Source: Labia minor
Taxonomy: Eukaryota; Arthropoda; Insecta; Dermaptera; Spongiphoridae
NCBI GenBank assembly: GCA_963082975.1
Contig: OY720345.1
Span: forward strand, 58,448,528 to 58,512,527
DNA: 64,000 nucleotides
Reading direction: 5' to 3'
In this document: positions 12,561-21,686 of the stretch, one piece after another
How positions within the stretch are numbered: the stretch's first letter is position 1
Layout of the letters: each line of letters opens with the position of its first letter
Translations under genes and position numbers: made by a program
Notes under the pieces: generated by a model
Seen by the model: the letters and a program-made list of their open reading frames with translations, nothing else
Told to the model about the DNA's origin: nothing
The model's database searches: none

Positions 12561-13697
12561 TCTGACAAGTTTGTAAACGAAACCCCATGGGTCTCTGTTC
12601 GCCTCTTTATACACAAAGTCTCTCCAACACTTGCGTTTGCAGCGCCTGATGAGACCTGTATATTTATTCCTACTTTCCCTATATTTTTCTAAAGCGTTTG
12701 TCAGCTCTCTACTTTCCCCGTGTAACCTACGTGTATCTCTCACAATGTTTTTATCTCTGTTGACCCTTTTTCTTAGAAGAGTTAGCTCTTCGTTCCACCA
12801 AGGAACCGAGCTGACTCTCCTTTTTGTCAATGGAATCGCCCTGTCGCAGACCTCACTTAACTTTTTGGTTATAGTGTTGACTGCTTCGTCTACCCTCCCA
12901 TTGCTTAGTTCCCCATTATTATTTTGTTCGAATTTTTCATTTAGATGCGACTTGAATATAGCCCAGTTGGCTCTCTTCAAGTCATGTCTTCCTCTATTTT
13001 CCATTTTTCTATTTTTGGCCCTAATTCCCTCTCCTATTTGCAATTCCATTGTGATTGCATTGTGGTCACTGATACTGAGGTTTCTATTTACACTCCAGTT
13101 AGCTATATTTTTCTCCATATTGGCACTGCTTAGAGTGGCGTCAATATAGGAGCTTTTCCCTCCGATTTCAAATGTTGGAGGTCCTCCTTGCTCATTGAGC
13201 ACTATTAGACCTCTTCTATTTATAAGTTCTTCAATGTCTTTGCCTTTTTGATCTGATGTTGTAGAATTCCATAGGGGAGATTGTGCATTCAGATCAGCGC
13301 CTATTAGTATTTTCCTATCACTACCTATCCTGTCTATCAGGTTTTCTAGATCCTCTATTATTTTTATATGGTCAGCCCTAGGTTGAAAGTAAGCACTAAT
13401 TATGCATATACTCTCCTCTCCAGCGCTGACCTCTACTGCAACAATATGAGGGCTGTCCCCCGTGTCGATTTGCATCGCTCCCAGTTCATTTGCCTTGATT
13501 ATTATTGCAACCCATGGATTCTCACACTGGGGCTGGACTACACGGTCTTCCCTTGATCCATAAACGTAGACGGTTCCCCTGACATGATAAGGTTCTTGGA
13601 GGATGATTGCCCCCCAATTATTCCTATTTTTTATTCTAAAGTCCGAGGCTACTGCCTCTGACCTCCTAGCGTTTATTTGTATAATCTTTATCCCCAT
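12540..13697 (-). CDS. R1 ORF2 N-terminal AP-like endonuclease
   Basis: Starts MGIKIIQINARRSEAVASDF, the usual opening of R1-clade endonucleases (the Asn pocket). It has ILQEPY, a YFQPRADHI region, the catalytic GADLNAQSPLWN box, SYIDATLSS and SISDHNAI (catalytic SDH). A basic linker follows (WWNEELTLLRKRVNRD). The frame drops out at about 12540, so EN and RT are not joined here. The ATG overlaps the ORF1 stop by one base (TAATG), an arrangement that fits termination-reinitiation. The endonuclease normally nicks 28S rDNA. In this copy the element landed in a retrotransposon. Confidence 0.9.
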
Positions 13698-15139
13698 TAC
13701 GCGTTTGTCAAATAATTTGTCCTATTTATATTGTTCCTTTGTGTCAGCATAAATGTAGGACACATGTTGCTTCTGACACTATGGTCTGCGTTTACCCCCC
13801 TTCTCAGACAATTGGCACAACGTGTCTTATTGTCCGAGGGACATTCCTTGAAGGCATGTCCTTCCTCACCGCATTTGCCACAGGTTTCCTTCCTGGTGCA
13901 TTTTATTCCTATATGCCCTAGACCCTGGCATTTGTAACAGCGGCTGATTTGGTTAAAATCTGCCACTTTACACGCGTATAACCCTATAAATACTCTCCTT
14001 GACTTGAGCAGTTGCTCCCTTAGTTCTGGGGAGACTTCCGCTACCCAGTGGGCAAAATCTGTATCTCTTTTCCTCGTTTGGAATTTAAATTCCATTCCCC
14101 CTGTCTTCTCTCTAAGCCAGTCATTTTGGCTTTCTATGCATTTCCCTAAAGATTCTTTCTCTATGGTCCTTGGGACGTCATAGATGATCATCCTTGGGTT
14201 CCTTTTAAAGGGATCCCTGGCTATCACCCTTGTTTCCCCTACTGATTCGAATCTTTTTTTAATAAGAGTCGCCTGAGTTGGGTCTCGTGCGATCATTATG
14301 ATATTTTCTCCCGAGTGCTTTATTTTGTTTATTTGGATTCCTGTCTCAACGGGATTCAAGATTTTCCCCAATTTCTTTTCCCTGCTTTCCGGTGTGGTGT
14401 ATTTCTCTGCATTTGTGAAATTCGCCACAATTATATTTTCCCCCCTCGCCTGTTTTTTTTTTGCTTTTTCTATCGTGGTTTTCACTACCTCTTTTAGGGG
14501 TAGTGTATTTTTCTTCACCATTGATGCATATGACAATGGTGCGTTTATTTTGTCTACACTATTGTTATTACTATTACTACTACAAGTAGTATTAATATTT
14601 TCTACGTTGATTAATTTTGATTTACTATTTTTACCTACTTTTTTTTCCTCTGTTTTCTTTGTGTTCATGATGGACATGGCTAGCTTCTCAACTGCCTCCA
14701 TCATTCTTCCCGCCAGCTTGTTAAGTTCGTTCTTTTCGATCCTCTGCATATTTAAGCTGGGGTCGTTTACTATATCGAGGATTTTGGCAAAATCCAATTT
14801 ACTTTCTTTTATTATTTTTTCTTCTTCGGTCATCTTTTTGGGCATATCTGCCTTGACCGTCTGGGTTCCCGAGTCGCGAAACTCTCTCGTCACCTCGATT
14901 CGCATCCTCTTGATTAAGGGCTCATTGGCCTGTCTTTTTCTGTTTATTTTTTTTGAATTCTCTATATCTTTTACTTCTTCAATGTCCGTTTGGATTGTCT
15001 CGCAATCCATGTCCTCTTTATTTTCTTTTTTCTTCTTGTTTTTCTTTTTTATTGTTTTAAAACCTTTATCCAATTCTATGTTGGACTCCGATTCTAGTTC
15101 TTTAACTTCAGAGTCAGACATTTTTCCTTTGTCTGACAT
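13697..15139 (-). CDS. R1 ORF1, gag-like nucleic-acid-binding protein with CCHC knuckles
   Basis: A 480-residue intact frame. The N-terminal half is acidic and lysine-rich with low-complexity KKKNKKKK and SSNSNNN tracts. A central RNA-binding-like domain follows (about 265-370). The C-terminus carries CCHC-type knuckles, beginning CYKCQGLGHIGIKC and CGKCGEEGHAFKEC, then a third CANC-type finger. It forms the RNP with element RNA. The start ATG is preceded by an AT-rich leader. The stop overlaps the ORF2 start (TAATG). Its intactness, unlike ORF2, points to modest age. Confidence 0.9.
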   Translation of the reverse strand: MSDKGKMSDSEVKELESESNIELDKGFKTIKKKNKKKKENKEDMDCETIQTDIEEVKDIENSKKINRKRQANEPLIKRMRIEVTREFRDSGTQTVKADMPKKMTEEEKIIKESKLDFAKILDIVNDPSLNMQRIEKNELNKLAGRMMEAVEKLAMSIMNTKKTEEKKVGKNSKSKLINVENINTTCSSNSNNNSVDKINAPLSYASMVKKNTLPLKEVVKTTIEKAKKKQARGENIIVANFTNAEKYTTPESREKKLGKILNPVETGIQINKIKHSGENIIMIARDPTQATLIKKRFESVGETRVIARDPFKRNPRMIIYDVPRTIEKESLGKCIESQNDWLREKTGGMEFKFQTRKRDTDFAHWVAEVSPELREQLLKSRRVFIGLYACKVADFNQISRCYKCQGLGHIGIKCTRKETCGKCGEEGHAFKECPSDNKTRCANCLRRGVNADHSVRSNMCPTFMLTQRNNINRTNYLTNA

Positions 15140-15471
15140 TCTATACTTATTTATTATTTAGGAGGTACTTACAGCGGGAACCTATAGAAGGTAGCTACTT
15201 GCTAACTAGGACTCTCCGCCAGCAGTTTCCCGTAGCATGGTAGCACATACGGAAGTGGGCTGGCTTACCGAAATCATCTCAAGAGCCCACATATCGATAT
15301 GGAGGTTGCACACCATACTGGTATGGAATTATCAAGATCATTATTTAATTACCATCTCCATCTTTACGACATGGATGGAGACCTCACTAGGAGTTACAGT
15401 GTGGATCTCAACATTCCATCACACGAAGCGGGAAAATAACGAAATCAGTTTTTGATCACCGCCCTATCAAA
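15140..15471 (-). other. R1 5' UTR and junction hairpin
   Basis: About 330 nt lie between the 28S junction and ORF1. The first bases inside the element (minus strand TTTTGATAGGG) can pair with the end of the 28S target (CCCTATC), giving a 7-bp stem across the junction. A motif near 15195-15215 (plus strand GAAGGTAGCTACTTGCTAAC) recurs upstream of the R2-like fragment at 33116-33526. Confidence 0.6.
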
Positions 15472-15506
15472 AGATAGGGACAGTGGGAATCTCGTTAATC
15501 GATTCG

Positions 15507-15542
<36 letters not shown>
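15472..15542 (-). rRNA. 28S rRNA gene fragment between the R2 and R1 sites
   Basis: On the minus strand it starts TAGCCAAATGCCTCGTCATC and ends CACTGTCCCTATCT. This is the highly conserved stretch of animal 28S rDNA that separates the R2 insertion point (TTAAGG/TAGCC) from the R1 insertion point. I count about two differences from the usual animal sequence (GCGCACGAATCG for GCGCATGAATGG). It is a non-functional relic carried with R2 and R1. Confidence 0.93.
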
Positions 15543-15567
15543 TTTTTTTTTTTTTTTTTTTTTTTTT
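15543..15567 (-). other. R2 3' poly(A) tail (25 A)
   Basis: Twenty-five T on the plus strand, which is the poly(A) at the 3' end of R2 immediately before the 28S TAGCC. R2 elements of several arthropods end in short A runs at exactly this junction. Confidence 0.85.
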
Positions 15568-15845
15568 AGCGTGTGGAAATGCATTTACGCACCCCGGGAT
15601 TATGGACTCCGGGAGTGTGGGACTCACCCACTCTCTAATGAAGGAGAGTGGTAATACCCACTAAAACCACACGTTTATTGCGCCTGAGAGGCAGACGTCA
15701 CCTTTTCTGCCATATGCGTTTGGCACATCCTGAGGGAGGTCTAACCATTTTCGTACTGCTTTTCTTGTCAACGTGTCAATCTTCCTCAAGAGGCTGAGTG
15801 TGGTACCTCCCAGGGTTAAAAGATGGTAGAGGCCTGGGAGAACCA
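15568..15845 (-). pseudogene. R2 post-RT segment and truncated end
   Basis: The frame at 15661-15849 reads LPGLYHLLTLGGTTLSLL, KAVRKWLDLPQDVPNAYG, typical of the region just after the R2 RT domain. It then leaves the family pattern and stops. The CCHC knuckle and PD-(D/E)XK endonuclease expected over the next 250-300 residues are absent. The last 90 bases before the poly(A) look like 3' UTR and include a stem (CTCTCCTTCATTAGAGAG). This region is in a different frame from the RT upstream. Confidence 0.75.
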
Positions 15846-17410
15846 TCACGGTTGTTGGGGCTTGAGGGGGGCTTTACTCAATTTGTCTAAGTTAAGTCCG
15901 TAGTCCTTGTCAACTCTCAAGTTCGATCTCCCTTCAGAGGTGAAGGGGATGCCTAGGTAGGTGAATTTATCAGATCTTCTTAATGCTGGTAGCCTGGCGC
16001 CCCCGCAGGTAAATCTCGTTCCGCCACCCACCGCAGTCTTCTTCATTTTATGAATGGTCTTGATGGTAATGGTAAACGATTTGCCGCTGTTCACCACCAG
16101 GCCACATTTAGACAGGAAGTTGTTCACTGCGTCCAAGGATGATTGAAGTCCTCCCGGGGTCCCGGCAAACAGGAGCATGTCATCTGCAAACATGATGGCA
16201 TTGTAAACAGATATGCCTATTTTTGCTCCGACTTCAGGTGGAATTTGTCGGAGCATACGATCGATGACCATATTGAAGATGATGGGGGATAGGGGGTCGC
16301 CCTGCTTAACTCCTCTATTCGGGTGTATCTTTGAAGAGGTCCAGCCATTGAACGAGAGAGTAGTTGTGCTTCTCTCATAGGAGTCCATGATGTAGTTGGA
16401 CATCGGTTTTGGAACACCCATGATCTTGAGAGTTTCTTGTAGAGTCTTGTGTGATATCGAGTCGAAAGCCTTAGTCAAGTCAAGTGATGCCATGTAGAGG
16501 GGTTGGCAGTTATGTCTATGATGTCTCAAAATCAAGTCAAGGTCAAATGTGTTTTGGGCGCATCCGTCGACCGGGAGGAAAGCTCTCTGTCTAGAGTCGA
16601 AGATGATGTGCCTGCTGACTCTGGACGCTAATATTTTGTTGAATGCTCGGGTCAACACTGACTGCACAGTGATGTGGCGATAGTCACCAGGTTCGGAGGC
16701 ATCACTCTTTTTCGGGATTACCGTGGTCTTTGCCTCAAGCAGTCTCTCCGGCAAACGTCCCATGGCTAAGAAGATGTTGAAGAGTCGTGTTAGTATCGGC
16801 GAGGGGACTGCACGAAGCTGCCTCGGAGTGATACCGTCTGGTCCCGGGCTGGTTGAAAGTGCCGGGAGGTTGGCCAGAATCTCCTTGGTTTCGATGGGAC
16901 CCCACAGTTGATCGATGGGGTCACGTAGTTCGCCTGGGCCTGGGGAGATGAGACTGCCACACGTCATCGTCTCCTCCCAGAAACGGGTCATCGCCTGTTG
17001 CGTAGGTGGTGTCACAGATAGTTTAGCGTCCATCATTGTCTTTAGGCATCTACACGGGTTTTTAGCCCATGCAATTTGGGTTCTTGCATAGTCCATGCGT
17101 CTTTGTTTCCGTTTGGATGTCTTGAGAGCTGTTACATTCCCTGGGATGCGCCGCTTCTGTCCCTGCATCATTGGAAAGATGGAATTAATGTAAGCAGCTG
17201 TTTCGGTAAGGAGTCTGTCATTGGTCCACTCGCCAATCCCCGCACAGATGTTCTGAAGGTCATTAGCAGAGTAGTTAGTCGTAGTTAGAGTGTCTAGTTG
17301 TCTGAGGAAGGTCTTCACGGCGGCAGTCGTGTCCATACGTTTTGGACTCGGGCTATCTAAGGTCTCCTGGATCGGTTTGTTTTTAAGTTCCTTGATATAT
17401 TCGTCGACTT
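15846..17410 (-). pseudogene. R2 reverse transcriptase domain
   Basis: A long frame with LPALSTSPGPDGITPRQL, YRHITVQSVLTRAFNKIL, RQRAFLPVDGCAQNTFDLD, MASLDLTKAFDSISHKTL (motif A), RGVKQGDPLSPIIFNMVID (motif B) and AIMFADDMLLFAG (motif C, FADD intact). It is in frame back to KKKKVDEYIKEL at about 17410. Upstream, the zinc-finger part is in another frame. The break is in the GAA repeat at 17404-17430. The RT would prime at the nicked 28S site, but the endonuclease it normally carries is lost here. Confidence 0.9.
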
Positions 17411-17813
17411 TCTTCTTCTTCTTCTTCGCTGTCCCTTGATAGACTCGAGGGTACGCGCCGGAAAGAAAGGTAGTAAGGCCTGATTTAGAAAGCTGGTCTT
17501 TGTCAAAGTCAGTTGCGCTTCATGTCGTGCTAGAAGAAGAGATTCTTCAGCACTCCATTGGGCTTTTGTGTAAGTCTTCGTCGAAAGTTGCAGTTGGTCA
17601 TAGAAGTCTTTGTGGGTCCTTTGCTCATGAACGCCACGCCCCCTCGAAGAGGAGAAGGCGCGTCCACATCCAGGAAAACGGCAAAGGTTCTGGTGCACAG
17701 TCGGGTCGGCATTCTGAATAGCGAGAGTCGGGCCGGAAGAGCCGGAGGGCCCTCCGGCGTTGGAGTAATCCGTCCTTATCCGAGGCTTTGTTTTCGTAGT
17801 TGGGCCGACTTGT
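17357..17813 (-). pseudogene. R2 N-terminal region: C2H2 zinc finger and Myb-like motif
   Basis: Open from after a stop at 17814. It contains LCRFPGCGRAFSSSRGRGVH then EQRTH (C-X4-C-X12-H-X4-H zinc finger), followed by KAQWSAEESLLLARHEAQ, a Myb-like helix. This pairing binds the 28S target in R2 proteins. There is no obvious ATG before the finger, as in many R2 elements. The frame leaves the RT frame within the (GAA)n tract near 17404-17430. Confidence 0.85.
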
Positions 17814-18565
17814 TAAAGCGCGAGCGGGATTGCAACCCACAAGCACCGTCAACGCAGAGGCAGCTATTAGTTCCCCTGTTGTAACCAGGGTAACCCGCGG
17901 GAGCCATGAGGAGGATGCTGCTTGCTGAACTGCGACTCGACTGGGAAGAGGGCCCAGACGGTCACAGTTACTCCCGCACTATAGGTGAATGGAGAAGTGG
18001 GATGATTAATGAATAGTGAATGGGGAGATGGGATGATTAATAAATAGTGGATGATGAATGGGATGATCAATAAATACTGCAAGGAATAGTGATAATGTTG
18101 GGGTAGGTGCTAAAGAGGTTGGTGATATTAAATTAATGATGACGAATGACTGGTCAACAAACAACAAACAATTAAATACACAAGCAAACAAACACGTCAA
18201 CCAGTAGCAAATTTAATCGATCTTCACTGGGTGTTGTAATAGTGGGGCAGTGCTGCTCTAAGGGGTGCTCTCAATGTGAGTATTGGGTGAACATGGGTCT
18301 TGTTTCTTCCACAATTGAATTGTTTCCTTTTCAGTTGAACCCCCCGAAGATCTTCCCAATGCACTTTAGGAGAGATAAGGTGGACCGCCATGAGTGGGGT
18401 CGCCTGCCGCCTGGGGGGGTATGGAAGGAACGGAAACGTCCGAAGGGGGAGTCGGAGGCCACCGAAAGGCAACGGTCCGAAGATCCCCGAACGCACCCGA
18501 GGATAGACGAGGAAGGAGACCAGGAGAGACAGAGTTGGCGTCAACCATTGGAACGGGGGGTCGCT
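17814..18565 (-). other. R2 5' region with minisatellite and an inner 28S-like site
   Basis: No long conserved frame. At 17961-17977 the minus strand reads GCGGGAGTAACTGTGAC, one base off the 28S sequence just upstream of the R2 site. At about 17985-18085 there are imperfect direct repeats around GGGATGATTAAT(G/A)AATAG. The outer part (about 18240-18560) is GC-rich. The arrangement suggests either a 5' UTR that includes 28S-derived sequence or two stacked R2 5' insertions. Confidence 0.55.
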
Positions 18566-18591
18566 TTAAGAGAGTCATAGTTACTCCCGCC
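18566..18591 (-). rRNA. 28S rRNA fragment upstream of R2
   Basis: Minus strand GGCGGGAGTAACTATGACTC followed by TCTTAA. This is the conserved 28S sequence immediately before the R2 insertion point. It begins exactly at the target duplication of the composite insertion (18592), so it marks the 5' end of the copied transcript. Confidence 0.92.
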
Positions 18592-18607
18592 ACCCACACA
18601 ATAGCAA

Positions 18608-20696
18608 GTAATTCTAACTTACTTGAATGATATATACGCTCAGTTAAGCTATTTTTTTACTGACTGCATACACAAGGCGTCATTGGGCTTCGCTGGAGTC
18701 TCTCTGCAGTAATAGGCCCGCTAACCCGTCGGCACTGGCGTCAGTATGCACTTCGGTCTCGGCGGCCGGGTTGAACATTACTAGAATTGGATCACTCTGA
18801 AGTTGAGTTTTAATCAATTGGAACGATGCATCTTCCTTCTCACCCCACTGGAAGCGTGCACCACTCTTTAACAAATCGGTTAATGGTTTAACAATGATTG
18901 CATATTTAGGTACAAACCGACTAAAGGAACCAGTGAGTCCTAAATACCGTCTTACCCCGTGCTGATCCGTCGGCCTCGGGAATAGGTCGATGGCCTCGAT
19001 TTTTCGGAGCCCAGGGCGGATGCCTTGGTCCGATATTCGGAAACAGAAAAGTTACCTCTGTGAAACCAAATCTACACTTTTTCAAGTTGAGCGTGAGTTT
19101 GGCCATGCGTAACAAGCAGAAAACCTGGTCCAAACGTGAGAGCATTTCGTCCCAGCTAGCGGATGGTATCAATGCATCATCCATGAAGCTTAGAACGAAA
19201 CGAGGCTTCAACTTACCTAGGGCAAGATTCATCAGCTTTGTGAAGTAAAATGGAGCGTTGACTAAACCAAACATCATCCTTGTGAATTCTCCTGTGTCGT
19301 CGGGAATGACGAATGCCGTTTTCGGACGAGCCTCAGTTGGCAGTGGTACTTGCATGTAACCTTGTGCCAGATCCAATTGAGAAAAATAGCGGGCACCGGT
19401 AAGAATTTCCAACTGTTCATCGATATTAGGCATGGGAAACGGTTCTCGAATGGTTTGCTTATTGAGCCGTCTGTAATCGACAACTAACCGGGGCTCACCA
19501 GAGCTTTTCCTAACAATGAGTGCTGGGGAGGCATAAGGCGAATGCGTATCAGTCACTAGCCCTTGGTCTCTCCAGTCGTTAACAATTGCCTTCATCTCCT
19601 CCCTCTCAGTACGTGTCTCCTTATACGCCCTGCAGGCGACAGGTTTCGCCATCGGCACCTCCTCTATCTTCATCTCGATGAGATTAGTGCATCCTAACTC
19701 CGATGTGTCGAGTGCGAATGCCTCTCGATGCCGATTAATAACCTCGATGAGGGCCCTACGCTCATCGATGGTAACGGTTGGTCCTGTAATGACACATTCT
19801 GAATTTATTTCATGAGTAAATGGAATTGGCCTACCTCGAGGTGTATCCATTTCACCAATCGTGTGACACCTGGTGATCACATCACCGAGTACAGGTGCTT
19901 CGTCGACGGGACAAGAGTGCGAATATGTCAGATCTGCTTGTGTAACGAGAATTCCCACTCCAGAGCCAACGGGAGTAACAATGGCTCCATTTGGAAGCGG
20001 CTCAGACACCACTCGCACGTGATTTGAACCTTCAGGTATTATTTCCTTGACGTGTATTGGCACAGTTTTGCGCGGGGTCACCGCCAGCAGTGGCTGTTCA
20101 CCAGGTGACCAAAAGGTAAATTCACCCTCCCGTCGCATCATCGTTACTTGATCCAGCCATGTCAATCCAACCAAGACGTCCTCAGGGATAGTCTGATCTG
20201 AAACAACTAAAAGGTTTACAAAAACTGTCACCTGATCAATAGAAACTTGAGCTTCGAGCTCGCCGACAGTCAAAACTTGCGGAGTGGCGAAACTCCCTAA
20301 GCCGAATAGTGGATTTCGAACCGGTGTGACTCGCAATCCGGTAGAGCAAGCAGCAGATGCTTTGATTAAACAGTGGGTGCTACCTGTATCCAGGAGTCCC
20401 GTGAGCCGGGTGTCGCCCACAGTCACTTGAACTCTACTTTCGTTCAAGCCGGTGGCTTGGCGAGTGGTTACGGCTACCTTGGGCACGGTGCAGTGCTTTC
20501 TCGTATGCCCTTCCTGTCCGCATTGAAGACATTTTCGTATTCGAGGCGGTTTTGGACATGCTCGGGAAAAGTGTCCAAACTCCTCACAATTGAAACACAT
20601 AGGCTGTGAGTGCTCGTTGTAATACGGCTTACGGCCGGGTGTGGCACTTACCTCGGTGTTGGGTGGAGTAACCCGCGAGGCGGTAGTCGATCTCAT
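18608..20696 (-). pseudogene. G1 pol N-terminal part: zinc knuckles, protease, RT, start of RNase H
   Basis: In order: CFNCEEFGHFSRACPKPP and CLQCGQEGHTRKHC knuckles, then the protease active site (GLLDTGSTHCLIK). The RT follows, with YRRLNKQTIREPFPMPNIDE, YFSQLDLAQGYMQVPL, then MFGLVNAPFYFTKLM and VLSFMDDALIPS. The catalytic box is FMDD, not the usual Y(L/V)DD. At about 19030 the frame slips (LFPNIGPRHPPWAP). The right frame resumes as LKSGARFQWGEKEDASFQ and VHTDASADGLAGLLLQ (RNase H, first Asp present) at 18680-18874. Another shift follows before ERIYHSSKLELLAIVW. The sequence stops at 18608 where the R2-R1 block was inserted. Confidence 0.92.
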
Positions 20697-20702
20697 CGAC
20701 GA

Positions 20703-21551
20703 TTACTCCTCGTGCATATCCCTTTGACGAGGCGGGTGACAATTTGAATAACGTTGCACATCGTCAAGTAGTTGTTCGATGTCGGCATGTTTATGGCCTA
20801 GTAAATAGGCTCTTAGAACGGTCGAATTCAATCCCGATATCAGCTGATCTTCGGCTTCGGAAAAAGTTAATTTCAATTTTTTTAAGAACCTTAATTTTTC
20901 GAATAAATAGTCCGCAGCAGTCTCCCCGGGTCGTTGAACTCGCGTCAAGGTCATTTGTGTGAGTTCAAGTAAACTCGGCTCGGGACAGTACCTCTTACGG
21001 AAGGCAGCCGGAAATCTCGTTCGCGCCCGCTGGACTTCCTCCCACCAGGTGTAAGCTGATCCTTGTAACTTAGATCGTATTATTATTTCAAATTGTTGAT
21101 CGTCGTATCCGTGGGCTTCGGTAGCGACGAGCAATGTGCGAAGCCATCGCTCAGCTTGATGCTCAGTGCCACTTCCATCGAAGGGCTTGACAGGTGAATC
21201 TACAATTAACCGTGTGTTGTCAAGCGAGCGGGGTGGATCTCTTGATTCAATGGCTGTTTTAAGTGAAGCGAAAACGGCGGTCAAATTATGAGTGAGAGTC
21301 TCGAGCTCAGAGTAGTGGTTGGGGAGGGGGTGAGGGGTCTCGGTAGGGAGCGGTGTCGGAGAGGGGTATAGCGGAGGAGCGGGGAAGGTTGCTTGATGCG
21401 GGTAGGGGGTACTGGCTGGCACTCCCCTCATATCAAAGGTGACGTGGTCGGGGCGTGCGTTTGGTGATGACGCGGGAGTGATGTCATCAGGGCGGGCTTC
21501 TCTGAGCGTAGACGTTGCGTCATCAGGGCGGCCATTTTGATGCGACGCCAT
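20703..21551 (-). CDS. G1 gag
   Basis: Starts MASHQNGRPDDATSTLREAR, the best ATG. The frame is open further into the leader but reads as non-coding there. The central part has AERWLRTLLVATEAHGYDDQ, LQGSAYTWWEEVQ and MTLTRVQRPGETAADYLFEK, the usual capsid-like fold of gypsy gag. It ends in a TAA at 20703-20705, and pol continues in the same frame two codons later. The zinc knuckles are beyond the stop. So the stop is either a mutation or a read-through point for Gag-Pol. Confidence 0.85.
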   Translation of the reverse strand: MASHQNGRPDDATSTLREARPDDITPASSPNARPDHVTFDMRGVPASTPYPHQATFPAPPLYPSPTPLPTETPHPLPNHYSELETLTHNLTAVFASLKTAIESRDPPRSLDNTRLIVDSPVKPFDGSGTEHQAERWLRTLLVATEAHGYDDQQFEIIIRSKLQGSAYTWWEEVQRARTRFPAAFRKRYCPEPSLLELTQMTLTRVQRPGETAADYLFEKLRFLKKLKLTFSEAEDQLISGLNSTVLRAYLLGHKHADIEQLLDDVQRYSNCHPPRQRDMHEE

Positions 21552-21668
21552 TTCGGTAATTTTTCGAATTCGGCGTAGAAACACAAAAAAAAAAATAGAA
21601 AACTTTTTCACTTGAGACACAAGTAAAGGATTCGGGATTTTTGTGAGCACGTGTGGATATATATATAT

Positions 21669-21684
21669 ATCCCACTTCTGACCT
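21669..21684 (-). promoter_or_regulatory. G1 primer-binding site, tRNA-Leu type
   Basis: On the minus strand, just inside the 5' LTR, the sequence is AGGTCAGAAGTGGGAT. GTCAGAAGTGGGAT is complementary to the 3' end of many animal tRNA-Leu genes. The match starts three bases after the LTR end. The identification is by memory of the tRNA end and needs a tRNA comparison. Confidence 0.6.
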
Positions 21685-21686
21685 AT

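Larger units (their letters stand above)
10638..15471 (-). mobile_element. R1 non-LTR retrotransposon
   Basis: A 4.8-kb element with a 5' UTR, ORF1 (gag-like) and ORF2 (endonuclease-RT), in R1-clade style (endonuclease words QINARRSEA and ILQEPY). Its 5' end abuts 28S rDNA at the known R1 site (minus strand GTCCCTATCT), and its 3' end lacks poly(A), as usual for R1. ORF2 has a few frameshifts, so this copy is dead. It sits in G1, not in rDNA. Confidence 0.88.
15543..18565 (-). mobile_element. R2 non-LTR retrotransposon, internally deleted
   Basis: Flanked on both sides by the correct 28S sequence: CTCTTAA at 18566 on its 5' side and TAGCC at 15542 on its 3' side. It has an N-terminal C2H2 zinc finger and Myb-like motif, a reverse transcriptase and a poly(A) tail. 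Total length is about 3.0 kb, shorter than usual R2, because the C-terminal CCHC and restriction-like endonuclease region after the RT is missing. Confidence 0.88.
10638..18591 (-). mobile_element. Composite 28S-R2-28S-R1 insertion in G1
   Basis: The block interrupts the G1 RNase H codons. Its flanks carry a target duplication: ACCCACAATAGCAA at 10624-10637 and ACCCACACAATAGCAA at 18592-18607, differing by one CA unit. Joined across the gap, G1 coding is continuous (LELLAIVW into VLDRLR). Read on the minus strand the block is 26 nt of 28S rRNA gene, an R2 element with poly(A), 71 nt of 28S from the R2 site to the R1 site, and an R1 element ending at the duplication. This is the order of a normal rDNA unit carrying both elements. 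The simplest reading is one read-through transcript reverse-transcribed from the R1 3' end into a non-rDNA target. Confidence 0.85.

Noticed and set aside
12631..13149. 172-codon plus-strand frame opposite R1 ORF2
   Set aside because: Antisense shadow of the endonuclease frame.
14298..15161. 287-codon plus-strand frame opposite R1 ORF1
   Set aside because: A shadow of the A-rich ORF1 on the other strand. Composition is Phe/Ser/Leu-rich with no domain.
18242..18630. GC-rich frames on both strands upstream of R2
   Set aside because: They overlap each other on both strands, contain no recognisable domain, and end at the 28S/G1 junction. More likely R2 leader.
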